A stretch of DNA of 64,000 nucleotides from Gemmobacter lanyuensis. Lineage in GTDB: Bacteria; Pseudomonadota; Alphaproteobacteria; Rhodobacterales; Rhodobacteraceae. The stretch lies in NCBI RefSeq assembly GCF_014652355.1, contig NZ_BMYQ01000008.1, forward strand, positions 1 to 64,000. The letters run 5' to 3'. The notes beneath the pieces are model-generated. The model saw nothing but the letters and a program-made list of their open reading frames with translations, was not told the origin of the DNA and made no database searches. The position numbers and the translations under genes were made by a program. Below, in pieces: positions 26,594 through 39,888 of the stretch; the stretch's first letter is position 1; each line of letters starts with the position of its first letter.

Positions 26594-26762
26594 GGGAGGC
26601 CTCATCAAAGCGTTTCGCCGTTCCTAGCGGGTTGCGGCAGGCGGGGCAAGTTTGGCGTGGCCCGGGGGGCGCCCTGTGCGCGGACCCGCCGCTTTTGGCC
26701 CATCTTCCTGCCACAATGCCCGCGCAACCTGCGGGTGATCCTTTCCCTGCAAACAGTTTGAC

Positions 26763-27563
26763 ATGACCCTTGCCCTAATCCTGATGTTCGGCCTTGCGGC
26801 CTTCGGCCTGCTGTTCCCGATGGCTGCCACGCTGTGGCAAAGGCTCCGCCGCCCGGTCCCGACCGCCCGCCAACGCGCCCTTTTGCGCGCCGAGGCCCAA
26901 CGGCTCGCCCGGCGCGGGCGCATCGCCGCCATCACCAGCGACACCCGCCTGCCCGGCGCCGGGCTGAAACCGCTGGGCGAGGTCTGGCTGACCCGCCCCG
27001 CCAAGGATCAGGATGTCACCGATGCGCTGGCGCAGAAGGCCGTCCGCCTTTTCCCCGAGGCGCGGGCGCTGACCGGGCTGACCGTGCGCCCCCACAAGGG
27101 CGGGCGCGAATGGCGGGCCACCGCCTGCGCCCCGCGCCAGCCCCGCCCCCGGCCAGCCCGCGCGCCGGTGCTGATCGACGGGTCGAATGTGGTGAACTGG
27201 GAGGTGAACGCAGGCCTGACGCAGCGCCCCTCGCTGCGGCCCCTGATCGGCGTCATCGATCAGCTTTTGAACGAAGGTCAGACACCGACCGTCATCTTCG
27301 ATGCAAGCATCGGCCACCGGCTTGGGCGCGGCTATCAATCTGCGACAGATCTGAAACGGCGGCTGAACCGCCCGGCGATCGAGGTCTTGGTGGTGGACAA
27401 GGGCACCAATGCAGATACGGTGCTTCTGGCCACTGCATCCCGCCTTGGCGCCGACATCGTGACCAACGATCTCTACCGCGATCATGCCCGCCCGCCCGAG
27501 GTGCAGCTGCGTCCGGGCTTTTCCATCGGGGGGGAGGTCGAACTCTGCCCGACGGCCCCTTGA
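26763..27563 (+). CDS. Membrane-anchored NYN/Zc3h12a-type ribonuclease domain protein
   Basis: A 266-residue protein. Residues 1-26 form one hydrophobic helix (LALILMFGLAAFGLLFPMAA), followed by a basic Arg-rich linker to about residue 130. Residues about 135-255 have the PIN-like NYN fold: VLIDGSNVVNWE with the first catalytic Asp, VIFDASIGHRLG, KGTNADTVLLATASRLGADI and VTNDLYRDH with the remaining acidic residues. This matches the Zc3h12a-like RNase group, which cleaves structured RNA in characterised eukaryotic members. A cytoplasmic nuclease tethered to the membrane is the inference. It is followed 55 bases later by the permease gene. Confidence 0.8.
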   Translation: MTLALILMFGLAAFGLLFPMAATLWQRLRRPVPTARQRALLRAEAQRLARRGRIAAITSDTRLPGAGLKPLGEVWLTRPAKDQDVTDALAQKAVRLFPEARALTGLTVRPHKGGREWRATACAPRQPRPRPARAPVLIDGSNVVNWEVNAGLTQRPSLRPLIGVIDQLLNEGQTPTVIFDASIGHRLGRGYQSATDLKRRLNRPAIEVLVVDKGTNADTVLLATASRLGADIVTNDLYRDHARPPEVQLRPGFSIGGEVELCPTAP

Positions 27564-27617
27564 AACCCGGGGCGTGATCGGCAATTTCTGGTCACCGGAG
27601 ATTGGAAAGGACGCAGC

Positions 27618-28709
27618 ATGGCACTGCCCGCACGGGAGCAGGTGAAATACTGGGGGCTGGCGGCGGCACTGTTGCTGGTGGTGCTGTGGCTTTTGGGCAA
27701 TGTCATCCTGCCCTTCATCGTGGGCGGCGCCATTGCCTATTTCATGGACCCGGTCGCCGACAGGCTGGAACGGGCGGGCCTGTCGCGCCCGGCGGCCACG
27801 GGGCTGATTTCGGTGCTGGCGCTGCTGGCGGGGGTGCTGCTTGCGCTGGCGGTTCTGCCCATGCTGTTCAAGCAGCTGACCGACCTGATCAATCAAGCGC
27901 CCGAGATCTTTCGGCGCCTGCAGGCCTTCATGGTGGAACGCTTCCCGCAGTTGCAGGACGAAACCTCGACCATGCGGCAGACGCTGGAAAATATCGGCAC
28001 GGTCATCCAATCCCGCGGGGGCGAGCTGGCCAATACACTCATAGGCTCGGCGATGGGGGTGCTGAATGCGCTGCTGTTCATCGTGGTCGTGCCGGTCGTG
28101 GCCTTTTACCTGCTGCTTGACTGGGACCCGATGGTGGCCCGGGTGGACGAAATCCTGCCCCGCGACCATGCCCCGATGATCCGCCGCCTTGCACGGGAAA
28201 TCGACATCGTGCTGGCGGCCTTTGTGCGGGGGCAGATGTCCGTCTGCATGGTGCTGGGCACATTCTACGCCGTGGCGCTGATGATCGCGGGGCTGGACTA
28301 CGGGCTGATCGTGGGCGCGATTGCCGGTGCGATCACCTTCATCCCCTATGTGGGCGCGCTGATCGGCGGGGCACTGGCCATCGGGCTGGCGCTGTTCCAG
28401 TTCTGGGGTGACTGGCTGTCCATTGGGATCGTGGCGGGCATCTTTGCCGTGGGTCAGTTCCTTGAGGGCAATGTGATCACGCCCAAGCTGGTGGGCAATT
28501 CGGTGGGCCTGCACCCGGTCTGGCTGCTGTTCGCGCTTTCAGCCTTCGGGACGCTTTTTGGCTTTGTGGGGATGCTGGTGGCCGTGCCGGTCGCGGCCGC
28601 AATGGGGGTCCTGGCCCGCTTTGCCATCGAGCAATACAAGACCAGCCGCCTTTATACCGGCCTGCAAGGCACAGGCAGCGATCAGGACCCGGGGGAACCC
28701 TCGGCGTGA
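27618..28709 (+). CDS. AI-2E family transporter (PerM-like permease)
   Basis: A 363-residue inner-membrane protein with about seven or eight hydrophobic segments. It has the family's N-terminal pair (LAAALLLVVLWLLGNVILPF and GGAIAYFMDPVADRLER), a central amphipathic stretch, then ARVDEILPRDHAPMIRRLAR and the conserved core YGLIVGAIAGAITFIPYVGA with GNVITPKLVGNSVGLHPVW. Members have been linked to AI-2 export or Na+/H+ exchange, so the substrate is open. The last bases overlap the Hda start, suggesting cotranscription; perM next to hda is a known bacterial arrangement. Confidence 0.9.
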   Translation: MALPAREQVKYWGLAAALLLVVLWLLGNVILPFIVGGAIAYFMDPVADRLERAGLSRPAATGLISVLALLAGVLLALAVLPMLFKQLTDLINQAPEIFRRLQAFMVERFPQLQDETSTMRQTLENIGTVIQSRGGELANTLIGSAMGVLNALLFIVVVPVVAFYLLLDWDPMVARVDEILPRDHAPMIRRLAREIDIVLAAFVRGQMSVCMVLGTFYAVALMIAGLDYGLIVGAIAGAITFIPYVGALIGGALAIGLALFQFWGDWLSIGIVAGIFAVGQFLEGNVITPKLVGNSVGLHPVWLLFALSAFGTLFGFVGMLVAVPVAAAMGVLARFAIEQYKTSRLYTGLQGTGSDQDPGEPSA

Positions 28710-29371
28710 CGGCACAGCTGGCCTTCGACCTGCCCGCCCCCGCATCACTGCGGCGGGAGGATTTCTTCGTTTCCCCCGCGAATGCGCTGGCGCTGGCAAC
28801 GCTGGATGCAGGCGGCTGGCCGCAGGGCAAGATGCTGCTGATCGGCCCGGAAGGCGCCGGGAAAACCCATCTCGCCCATGTCTGGGCCGGCAGCGCAGGT
28901 GCCACCATCATGGCGGGCGGGTCGCTGGGTCAGGCCGATATCGAAAGCCGCGCGCGCACCCCCGTTGTGGTCGAGGATGCGGCCGATGTGGCGGGCGATC
29001 CGCGGGCGGAAACGGCGCTGTTCCACCTGCACAACCGTCTGGCCGAACGCCGCCTGCCGCTGCTGTTGACAGCCGCCACGCCGCCGCGCGACTGGGGTCT
29101 GGCGCTGCCCGATCTGCTCAGCCGGATGCAGGGCACCTCGGTCACGCGGATCGAGGCACCGGATGATGCACTGCTCTCGGCCGTCTTGGTCAAGCTGTTT
29201 GCCGACCGCCAGATCACCGTGCCGCCGACGCTGATCCCCTGGCTGATGCTGCGGATGGACCGCAGCCTTGCCGCCGCGCGCAGCCTTGTGGCGCGGCTCG
29301 ACGCCGAGGCGCTGGCCCGCGGCGGGCCAGTTTCGCGTCAATTGGCCGCCGAGGTGCTGGACAGCCTTTGA
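28706..29371 (+). CDS. hdaA: DnaA regulatory inactivator Hda-like ATPase
   Basis: A 221-residue DnaA-related AAA+ protein without the DNA-binding domain. The N-terminal QLAFDLP is the sliding-clamp binding motif of Hda, which with the loaded clamp stimulates DnaA-ATP hydrolysis after initiation. Walker A is [16 protein letters not shown]; Walker B is weak (VVVEDAADV); sensor and lid regions follow ([20 protein letters not shown]). The GTG start overlaps the permease stop by four bases. The next gene, ppk1, begins about 55 bases downstream. Confidence 0.9.
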   Translation: MTAQLAFDLPAPASLRREDFFVSPANALALATLDAGGWPQGKMLLIGPEGAGKTHLAHVWAGSAGATIMAGGSLGQADIESRARTPVVVEDAADVAGDPRAETALFHLHNRLAERRLPLLLTAATPPRDWGLALPDLLSRMQGTSVTRIEAPDDALLSAVLVKLFADRQITVPPTLIPWLMLRMDRSLAAARSLVARLDAEALARGGPVSRQLAAEVLDSL

Positions 29372-29426
29372 CGCTGCGGCCCATACTGTCATGCAATCGT
29401 TACAAGAACTGTACAAAAGCAAGGCC

Positions 29427-31613
29427 ATGACACAGGCTGATTTTCTCCGCGCTCCCTTCCCTGCCCCCGTCGAAATGCCCGAGGCCGAAATCACCGGGCC
29501 GCGCCGCTATTTCAACCGTGAACTCAGCTGGCTGGCCTTCAACTGGCGGGTGCTGGACGAGGCGGCGAACCCCGCCGTCCCCCTGCTGGAGCGGCTCCGC
29601 TTTCTGTCGATCTCGGCCACCAACCTGGATGAATTCTATACCGTCCGCGTGGCGGGCCTGCGCGCCCTGGTGCGGACCGGATCGGCCACCCCGTCCGAGG
29701 ACGGCCGCTCGCCCGCCGAACAGCTGACGATGATCCATGATGATGCGCGGCGTCTGATGAAGATGCAGCAGATCACCTACAAAAAGCTCAAGCGCGAGAT
29801 GGAGGCGCAGGGGATCGAGATCCTGACCCGCTCCAAGCTGACGGCGCGGGATCTGAAGCTGCTTGAGGATCACTTTCTCAACAAGGTGTTCCCGGTGCTG
29901 TCGCCGCTGGCCATTGACCCGGCCCACCCCTTCCCCTTCATCCCCAACACGGGTTTCTGCCTTGCGCTGGAGCTGGAGCGCGAGGATGACCACCGCAGCC
30001 TGAAGGCCCTTCTGCCCATCCCTCAGCAGATTTCGCGCTTTGTCTCGTTGCCCGGAAAGGCGGGGGAAAACCGCTTCCTGCCGCTGGAAGAGCTGCTGCT
30101 TCTGCATCTCGACATGCTGTTTCCGGGCTATGTGGACCGCGGCCATTGTGCCTTCCGCGTGCTGCGCGACAGCGACCTTGAGGTCGAGGATGAGGCCGAA
30201 GACCTTGTCCGCAGCTTTGAAACCGCGCTGAAACGCCGTCGCCGCGGCGAGGTGATCCGCATGAAGATCAGTGCGGGCGCCCCGCCCGAACTGCGCGCGC
30301 TGATCATGGATGAACTGCATGTCAGCCCCGATGAGGTGGTCGAGGTGCGCGGCCTGCTGGGCGTGGCCGATCTGAAGGAGCTGGTGCTGTCTTCGCGCCC
30401 CGATCTGCTCTGGCCACCCTTCACGCCGCGGGTGCCGGAACGGGTGCAGGACAATGACGGCGACATGTTCGCCGCCATCAAGCAGAAGGACATCCTGCTG
30501 CACCACCCCTATGAAACCTTCGATCTGGTGATCCGTTTTCTGGAACAGGCGGCGCGCGATCCCAATGTGCTGGCGATCAAGCAGACGCTTTACCGCACCA
30601 GCTGGGACAGCCCCATTGTTTCGGCGCTGTGCGAGGCGGCCGAGGCCGGGAAATCGGTCACCGCGCTGGTCGAGCTCAAGGCCCGTTTCGACGAGGCCGC
30701 GAACATCCGCCAGTCGCGCCGGCTGGAACGCGCGGGGGCGCATGTCGTCTACGGCTTCATGCACCTGAAAACGCATGCGAAAATCAGCACCGTCGTGCGG
30801 CGCGAAGGCGACCAGCTGGTCACTTATACCCATTACGGCACCGGGAACTACCACCCGATCACCGCGCGCATCTATACCGACCTGTCCTTCTTTACCTGCG
30901 ATGCCGCGCTGGGGCGGGATGCGACCAAGGTCTTCAACTACCTCTCGGGCTATGTGCAGCCGCAGGGGCTTGAAAACCTCGCCATCGCGCCGATCAGCCT
31001 GAAGCCCCGCCTGCTGGAACTGATCCGCGCCGAGGTCGATCATGCCCGCGCGGGGCGTCCGGCGGAAATCTGGATCAAGCTCAACAGCCTGATCGAGCCC
31101 GAGGTGATCGACGCGCTTTATGCCGCGTCGCAGGCGGGGGTGCGGATCAGCCTTGTAATCCGCGGGATCTGCGGCCTGCGTCCCGGCATCAAGGGGCTGT
31201 CGGAAAACATCCGCGTCAAATCGGTGGTGGGGCGGTTCCTCGAACACAGCCGCATCGTCTGTTTCGGCAACGGCGGGGGGCTGCCGTCGAAACAGGCGCG
31301 GGTCTTCATGTCCTCGGCCGACTGGATGGGGCGCAACCTCAGCCGCCGGGTGGAAACGCTGGTCGAGGCGCTGAACCCCACGGTCAAGAACCAGATCATG
31401 GGGCAGATCATGGCCGCCAACCTTGCGGATGAGGCGCAAAGCTGGGTTCTGCGCGCCGATGGCCATTACGACCGTCAGCTTTCCCCGGCCGATGGGCGGC
31501 TGTTCAATTGCCACCGCTTCTTCATGGAGAACCCCTCGCTTTCAGGGCGGGGGACGGCGGGGGCCAAGGACGTGCCGCGCCTGGCCCGCCCGCGCGACGA
31601 AACGCCCGCCTGA
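29427..31613 (+). CDS. ppk1: Polyphosphate kinase 1
   Basis: A 728-residue PPK1 that makes long-chain polyphosphate from ATP at the membrane. The N-terminal domain opens with [20 protein letters not shown] and [18 protein letters not shown]. The two C-terminal PLD-like domains show [15 protein letters not shown] with the phosphorylated His, [26 protein letters not shown] with the second conserved His, and [18 protein letters not shown]. Start 29427 ([12 protein letters not shown]) is chosen on family length; the ATG at 29391 is an alternative, and neither has a strong Shine-Dalgarno. ppx follows directly, making a synthesis and turnover pair. Confidence 0.95.
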   Translation: MTQADFLRAPFPAPVEMPEAEITGPRRYFNRELSWLAFNWRVLDEAANPAVPLLERLRFLSISATNLDEFYTVRVAGLRALVRTGSATPSEDGRSPAEQLTMIHDDARRLMKMQQITYKKLKREMEAQGIEILTRSKLTARDLKLLEDHFLNKVFPVLSPLAIDPAHPFPFIPNTGFCLALELEREDDHRSLKALLPIPQQISRFVSLPGKAGENRFLPLEELLLLHLDMLFPGYVDRGHCAFRVLRDSDLEVEDEAEDLVRSFETALKRRRRGEVIRMKISAGAPPELRALIMDELHVSPDEVVEVRGLLGVADLKELVLSSRPDLLWPPFTPRVPERVQDNDGDMFAAIKQKDILLHHPYETFDLVIRFLEQAARDPNVLAIKQTLYRTSWDSPIVSALCEAAEAGKSVTALVELKARFDEAANIRQSRRLERAGAHVVYGFMHLKTHAKISTVVRREGDQLVTYTHYGTGNYHPITARIYTDLSFFTCDAALGRDATKVFNYLSGYVQPQGLENLAIAPISLKPRLLELIRAEVDHARAGRPAEIWIKLNSLIEPEVIDALYAASQAGVRISLVIRGICGLRPGIKGLSENIRVKSVVGRFLEHSRIVCFGNGGGLPSKQARVFMSSADWMGRNLSRRVETLVEALNPTVKNQIMGQIMAANLADEAQSWVLRADGHYDRQLSPADGRLFNCHRFFMENPSLSGRGTAGAKDVPRLARPRDETPA

Positions 31614-31698
31614 ACGCGGCCCCGCCGGGCGGGGAATCCTTGACCAGACCGTGCCAAGCGCCCAAAGGTCGGGTCACCAGACTGGGGAAGGACTGTCC

Positions 31699-33249
31699 AT
31701 GGCCGAAAACGCCACCACGCAAGAACAGCACGAAGACGGTGGGCTGTTCAGCCGCCCGCTGTTCGAAGACCCCTCGGCCCGCGCGCTCAGCCGTGTGGGG
31801 GTGGTGGATGTGGGGTCGAACTCGGTCCGGATGGTGGTGTTTGACGGCGCGGCACGCAGCCCGGCCTATTTCTACAACGAAAAGCTGATGGCAGGTCTGG
31901 GCAAGGGGCTGGCGGAAACCGGCAAGCTGAACCCCGAAGGCGCGAAACGCGCGCTGGCGGCGCTGAAGCGGTTTTCGTTGCTGGCCAAGGGGATGGACAT
32001 CTCGCCCTTCACCGTGGTCGCCACCGCCGCCGTGCGCGAGGCTGCCGATGGGCCTGCCTTTCAGGAACAGGTGTTGCGCGAAACGGGCCTGCAGATCCAT
32101 GTGATCGACGGCGACGAAGAGGCGCGTCTGTCAGCGCAGGGCGTGCTGCTGGGTTGGCCGGACGCGCAGGGCATCGTCTGCGACATCGGCGGCAACTCGA
32201 TGGAGTTGGCGCGGATCGGGGGCGGCAAGGTGGGCAAGCGCGCGACCTCGCCGCTGGGGCCGTTCCGGCTTCAGCAGGTCGAGGGCGGGCCGAAGAAGCG
32301 GCGCGACCATATCCGCCGCATCCTGCGCGATCTGCAGGCCGAGCTGAAATCCAAGGGCGAACGCATCTACCTGGTCGGCGGCAGCTGGCGGGTGATTGCG
32401 CGACTGGACATGGAGCGGCGGAACTATCCGCTGACCGTGCTGCATGAATACCGCATGACGCCGAAATCGGTGCTGGATACGCTGGATTGGATCGCCGCCT
32501 CGGATCTTGCGATGCTGCGCGCCCGCACCGGCACCGGCGCCGAACGGATGGAGCTGGTGCCGTTGGCCTGCGAGGTCCTGCGCGAGCTGGTCGATATCTT
32601 CGCGCCCTCGGAAATCGATGTCTCGTCCTATGGCATCCGCGAGGGGATGCTTTACGAACAGATGCCCGACAAGCTGCGTGCCCGCGATCCGCTGATCGAG
32701 GCCTGCCGCGCGGCCGAGGCGACCCAGGCCCGCATCCCCGGTTTTGGCAAGAAGCTCTTCACCTTCCTGCAGCCGCTGTTCAAATCCGCCCCGCCCGAAC
32801 GGCTGCGCCTCATCAAGGCGGCCTGCCTTTTGCATGACACGACCTGGCGCACCCACCCCGACTATCGCGCCGAGGCCTGTTTCGACAATGCGACCCGCGC
32901 CAATCTGGGTGGGCTGGACCACCCAGGCCGCGTCTTCCTGGGGCTGTCGCTACTGCACCGCTATCGCAACAGCCGCGCGGGCAGCCGGATGGAACCGCTG
33001 TTCCGCCTGCTGACAGAGGAAGAGCTGACAGAGGCCGAGGTGCTGGGCAAGGCCATGCGCTTTGGCGCCATGTTCTCGATCGACCATCCCGAAGAGGCGG
33101 GCAGCCTGCACTGGCAACCCAAGAAGCGGGTGCTGGAACTGCGGCTGACGGAACGTGGCGTGGGGCTGATGGGCGAAGTGGCACAGGCGCGGTTCAATGC
33201 GCTGGTGCTGGCGCTGCGGGCGACCCCCAAGATCACGCTGGCCGAATGA
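31699..33249 (+). CDS. ppx: Exopolyphosphatase (Ppx/GppA family)
   Basis: A 516-residue phosphatase of the actin-like ATPase superfamily that removes terminal phosphates from polyphosphate or pppGpp. The phosphate-1 loop is RVGVVDVGSNSVRMVVFDG, followed by VVATAAVREAADG, VIDGDEEARLSAQGV and the phosphate-2 loop VCDIGGNSMELARIGGGKVG. Residues after about 310 form a helical HD-like C-terminal domain with LLHDTTWRTHPDYRAE. The ATG 31699 lies 85 bases after the ppk1 stop on the same strand. Ppx and GppA activities cannot be separated from sequence alone. Confidence 0.93.
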   Translation: MAENATTQEQHEDGGLFSRPLFEDPSARALSRVGVVDVGSNSVRMVVFDGAARSPAYFYNEKLMAGLGKGLAETGKLNPEGAKRALAALKRFSLLAKGMDISPFTVVATAAVREAADGPAFQEQVLRETGLQIHVIDGDEEARLSAQGVLLGWPDAQGIVCDIGGNSMELARIGGGKVGKRATSPLGPFRLQQVEGGPKKRRDHIRRILRDLQAELKSKGERIYLVGGSWRVIARLDMERRNYPLTVLHEYRMTPKSVLDTLDWIAASDLAMLRARTGTGAERMELVPLACEVLRELVDIFAPSEIDVSSYGIREGMLYEQMPDKLRARDPLIEACRAAEATQARIPGFGKKLFTFLQPLFKSAPPERLRLIKAACLLHDTTWRTHPDYRAEACFDNATRANLGGLDHPGRVFLGLSLLHRYRNSRAGSRMEPLFRLLTEEELTEAEVLGKAMRFGAMFSIDHPEEAGSLHWQPKKRVLELRLTERGVGLMGEVAQARFNALVLALRATPKITLAE

Positions 33250-33314
33250 CCGGGTGGGGCGCTTGCAAAAAATCTTGACCTGACAGCTTGGGTTTTCACC
33301 GATACACTGCCACC

Positions 33315-34010
33315 ATGTCGATCTGGACCCGCATTCTTGAAGCAATCTCGGCACTGGCGCAGGGCGAGGGCCTGACGGCGGTCTTTGATCGCCTGCGCAC
33401 CCCGCCCGAGGCTTGCCCGGAACGGACGGTGGCCTTCACCATTGCCGTGATCGCGCTTGGCGCCAAGATGGCCAAGGCCGATGGCGAGGTGACGCGGAAT
33501 GAGGTCTCTGCCTTCCGCGAGGTCTTTCACGTTCCGCCCGAGGAAGAACCCCATGCCGCGCGGGTCTTCAATCTGGCCCGGCAGGATGTGGCGGGGTTTG
33601 ATGCCTATGCCCGCAAGATCCGCGCCATGTTTCAGGGTGACAGCCGCGTGCTGACCGATGTGCTGGAGGGGCTGTTCCACGTCTCGGTGGCGGATGGGCA
33701 TTACCACCCGCGCGAAGATGCCTTTCTGGCCGAGGTCGCACGCATATTCGGCGTGGGCGAGCGCTGCTTCCGTGCGATCCGCGCCCGCTATGTGCCCGAG
33801 GCGCCGCGCGACCCCTATGATGTTCTGGGCCTGCCCGCCAATGCCAGCATCGAACAGGCACGAGCAGCCTGGAAGGCCGCAGTGCGCGACAGCCACCCCG
33901 ACCGGCTGATTGCCCGCGGTGTCCCGCCCGAGGCGGTCGAGCTTGCCGAACGGCGGCTGATCGCCGTCAATGCCGCCTGGGAAGAAATTTCGGCCCGCGA
34001 GGCGGCATGA
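33315..34010 (+). CDS. TerB-like and J-domain protein (DjlA type)
   Basis: A 231-residue protein with two modules. Residues about 30-150 are a TerB-like helical domain (IAVIALGAKMAKADGEVTRN, then FHVSVADGHYHPREDAFLAE, the repeated acidic metal-binding signature). Residues about 165-231 are a C-terminal J domain with DPYDVLGLPANASIEQARAA and the HPD tripeptide in RDSHPDRLI, required to stimulate DnaK. Unlike classical DjlA, no N-terminal membrane anchor is evident. ATG 33315 lacks a clear Shine-Dalgarno. Its stop overlaps the next start in ATGA. Confidence 0.88.
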   Translation: MSIWTRILEAISALAQGEGLTAVFDRLRTPPEACPERTVAFTIAVIALGAKMAKADGEVTRNEVSAFREVFHVPPEEEPHAARVFNLARQDVAGFDAYARKIRAMFQGDSRVLTDVLEGLFHVSVADGHYHPREDAFLAEVARIFGVGERCFRAIRARYVPEAPRDPYDVLGLPANASIEQARAAWKAAVRDSHPDRLIARGVPPEAVELAERRLIAVNAAWEEISAREAA

Positions 34011-35044
34011 GCCGCCCCCACCCCAAGCCCGACCCGACGCGCGGCCCGCATTTGCGTCTGGCCACCTATAATGTCGAATGGTTCAATGCGCTGTTCGACG
34101 ATCAGGGCCGGTTGCTGGAAGACAACGCCCCCGGCCAGCGCCACGGCATCAACCGGGGGGATCAGCTGGCAGCGCTGGGGATTGTCTTTACCGCGCTTGA
34201 CGCCGACGGCGTGATGGTGATCGAGGCCCCCGATACCAACGGGCGGCGCAGCTCGGTCAAGGCGCTGGAAACCTTTGCCGCCGCCTATGGCCTGCGGTGC
34301 CGCCGCGCCGTCACCGGGTTCAAATCCGAAACCGAACAGGAAATCTCATTCCTCTATGACCCGGACAAGCTGACCGCGCGGCATGATCCGCAGGGCGATC
34401 CGCGCTTTGACGGCACCTTTTACTATGACCTGAACGATGACGGCGCGCCCGAGCCGATCCGACCGTCGAAACCGCCGCTGGAATTGGCAGTGACTGCGGG
34501 CGGGCAGTCGTTCCGCCTGATCGGCGTACATGTGAAATCGAAAGCGCCGCATGGCGCGCGCCATCCGGCCGAGGCCACGCGGATTTCCATCGAAAACCGC
34601 CGCAAGCAGCTGGCGGAATGCCTTTGGCTGCGCGAACGCATCGACGGGCATCTGGCGGCACGGGATGATCTGATCGTGCTGGGCGATTTCAACGATGGTC
34701 CGGGCCTTGATGAATTCGAGCGGCTGTTTGGCCATTCCGGGGTCGAGGTGGTGATGGGTGTCGGCTGCACCCCCGATTGCCAGTTGGTCGACCCCCATGC
34801 CGAAATGGCGCTGAAAAGCAGGTTGCAACCCACCACGGCGCGGTTCTGGAATGTGGAACACGCGCGCTATTTCGAGGCGCTGCTGGATTTCATCATGGTC
34901 AGCCCCGGCCTTGCGCGGCGAAGCCCGCATTGGCGGATCTGGCATCCGCTGAATGACCCCAAATGCTGGGCCGTGCCCGAACTGCGCGAGGCGCTGCTGC
35001 AGGCCTCGGATCATTTTCCGGTGACGCTGGACCTTCCGCTTTGA
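34007..35044 (+). CDS. Endonuclease/exonuclease/phosphatase family protein
   Basis: A 345-residue metal-dependent hydrolase of the EEP fold. Motifs in order: RLATYNVEWFNALFD (N-terminal Asn), a glutamate in VMVIEAPDTNG, LIGVHVKSKAP with the conserved His region, VLGDFNDGPG with the catalytic Asp and Asn, and ASDHFPVTLDLP with the terminal Asp-His pair. The family includes nucleases, phosphodiesterases and sphingomyelinases; the substrate here is unknown. No signal peptide is present, so it should be cytoplasmic. It is translationally coupled to the TerB/J-domain gene. Confidence 0.87.
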   Translation: MSRPHPKPDPTRGPHLRLATYNVEWFNALFDDQGRLLEDNAPGQRHGINRGDQLAALGIVFTALDADGVMVIEAPDTNGRRSSVKALETFAAAYGLRCRRAVTGFKSETEQEISFLYDPDKLTARHDPQGDPRFDGTFYYDLNDDGAPEPIRPSKPPLELAVTAGGQSFRLIGVHVKSKAPHGARHPAEATRISIENRRKQLAECLWLRERIDGHLAARDDLIVLGDFNDGPGLDEFERLFGHSGVEVVMGVGCTPDCQLVDPHAEMALKSRLQPTTARFWNVEHARYFEALLDFIMVSPGLARRSPHWRIWHPLNDPKCWAVPELREALLQASDHFPVTLDLPL

Positions 35045-35074
35045 CCCGGGGGGAAGGCTGCCTATATTGGGGGC

Positions 35075-35431
35075 ATGACACGCATTGCCCTTGCCCTGAC
35101 CCTGATCCTGGCGACCGCGCCTTTCGCACGGGCCGAGGCGCCCGCCCCAACCGTGCCCGAAGACGAGGCGCCCGGTCTCATGCAGCGCGGAGCCGAAATG
35201 TTCCTGCGCGGGCTGATGTCCGAGATGGAGCCATCGCTGCGCGAGATGGAAGAGGCGCTGCGTGAGCTGCAGCCGGAAATGCGCAAGCTTCTCGACCTGA
35301 TCGGTGATTTCCAGAATTACGAGGCGCCGGAGAAACTGCCGAATGGCGATATCCTGATCCGAAGGAAGCCGACATCACCCGAGACGGCGCCGGGCGCGGA
35401 CCCCGATGAGGGCGGACAGATCGACCTCTAG
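35075..35431 (+). CDS. Small exported protein of unknown function
   Basis: A 118-residue protein with a clear Sec signal (MTRIALALTLILATAPFARA, cleavage after ARA). The mature protein is acidic and helical: GLMQRGAEMFLRGLMSEMEP and LREMEEALRELQPEMRKLLD, then a short strand segment (NGDILIRRKP) and a Pro/Asp-rich tail. It resembles small periplasmic proteins of Rhodobacteraceae sometimes mislabelled as AAA+ ATPases; there is no P-loop. It lies 30 bases after the EEP gene. Confidence 0.78.
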   Translation: MTRIALALTLILATAPFARAEAPAPTVPEDEAPGLMQRGAEMFLRGLMSEMEPSLREMEEALRELQPEMRKLLDLIGDFQNYEAPEKLPNGDILIRRKPTSPETAPGADPDEGGQIDL

Positions 35432-35441
35432 GGTTTGAGAG

Positions 35442-35493
35442 CGCCGGGGGCTTTGCCCCCGGACCCCCAGGATATTTAAGGACAGAAAATGAG
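35442..35493 (+). repeat. Hairpin plus GGATATTT intergenic repeat, copy A
   Basis: A perfect hairpin CCGGGGGC-TTT-GCCCCCGG (35444-35462) is followed by ACCCCCAGGATATTTAAG and GACAGAAAATGAGG. The same order is found at 37688, on the same strand, so copies A and B flank the methylmalonyl-CoA mutase gene as direct repeats. Confidence 0.75.
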
Positions 35494-35530
35494 GAAGGGC
35501 GGGCCGGTCTGGCGGCCCTGCCCTGCGTGA

Positions 35531-37660
<2,130 letters not shown>

Positions 37661-37687
37661 GATGGGCCTGTTCCTGCGGGCAGAGAG

Positions 37688-37743
37688 GCCGGGGGTTTCA
37701 CACCCCCGGGCCCCCGTGGGATATTTTCAGACAGAAAATGAGG
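37688..37743 (+). repeat. Hairpin plus GGATATTT intergenic repeat, copy B
   Basis: CCGGGGGT-TTCAC-ACCCCCGG forms the hairpin, then GCCCCCGTGGGATATTTTC and AGACAGAAAATGAGG. It lies between pccA and the mutase gene. The last 15 bases are nearly identical to copy A. Confidence 0.75.
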
Positions 37744-37753
37744 GCGCGGGGCC

Positions 37754-39757
<2,004 letters not shown>

Positions 39758-39802
39758 TCGGCTTCCTCTTCCCTCAACGGCACGCGGGCCGGCGTGCGCG
39801 GC

Positions 39803-39810
39803 TTTGCAAT
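39803..39810 (-). promoter_or_regulatory. Possible PccR half-site upstream of pccA
   Basis: TTTGCAAT is identical to the first box in the pccR promoter. It lies 46-53 bases before pccA, just beyond the terminator of the preceding lipoprotein gene. Only one box is visible, so the support is modest. Confidence 0.35.
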
Positions 39811-39812
39811 GA

Positions 39813-39844
39813 CAAAAGACCACCCGGGCGGAATGCCCGGATGG
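39813..39844 (-). terminator. Terminator of the glycine-rich lipoprotein gene
   Basis: CCACCCGGGC (39820-39829) pairs with GCCCGGATGG (39835-39844, one wobble); on the minus strand the stem is followed by TCTTTTG. It separates the lipoprotein gene from pccA, so pccA needs its own promoter. Confidence 0.75.
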
Positions 39845-39888
39845 CCTTTCGTGTGACGACAGGACGCGCCGCGGCTGCGGCGGTCAGA

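Noticed and set aside
29400-31514. 704-codon minus-strand frame opposite ppk1
   Set aside because: The sense strand encodes an intact PPK1 with both catalytic His regions; the antisense frame lacks any family signature.
31507-31698. A separate small gene between ppk1 and ppx
   Set aside because: Frames there are the end of ppk1 in other phases plus a short leader; the ppx start at 31699 explains the region.
37661-37753. Cobalamin riboswitch before the methylmalonyl-CoA mutase gene
   Set aside because: The space is filled by a dispersed hairpin repeat, and no B12 box is present.
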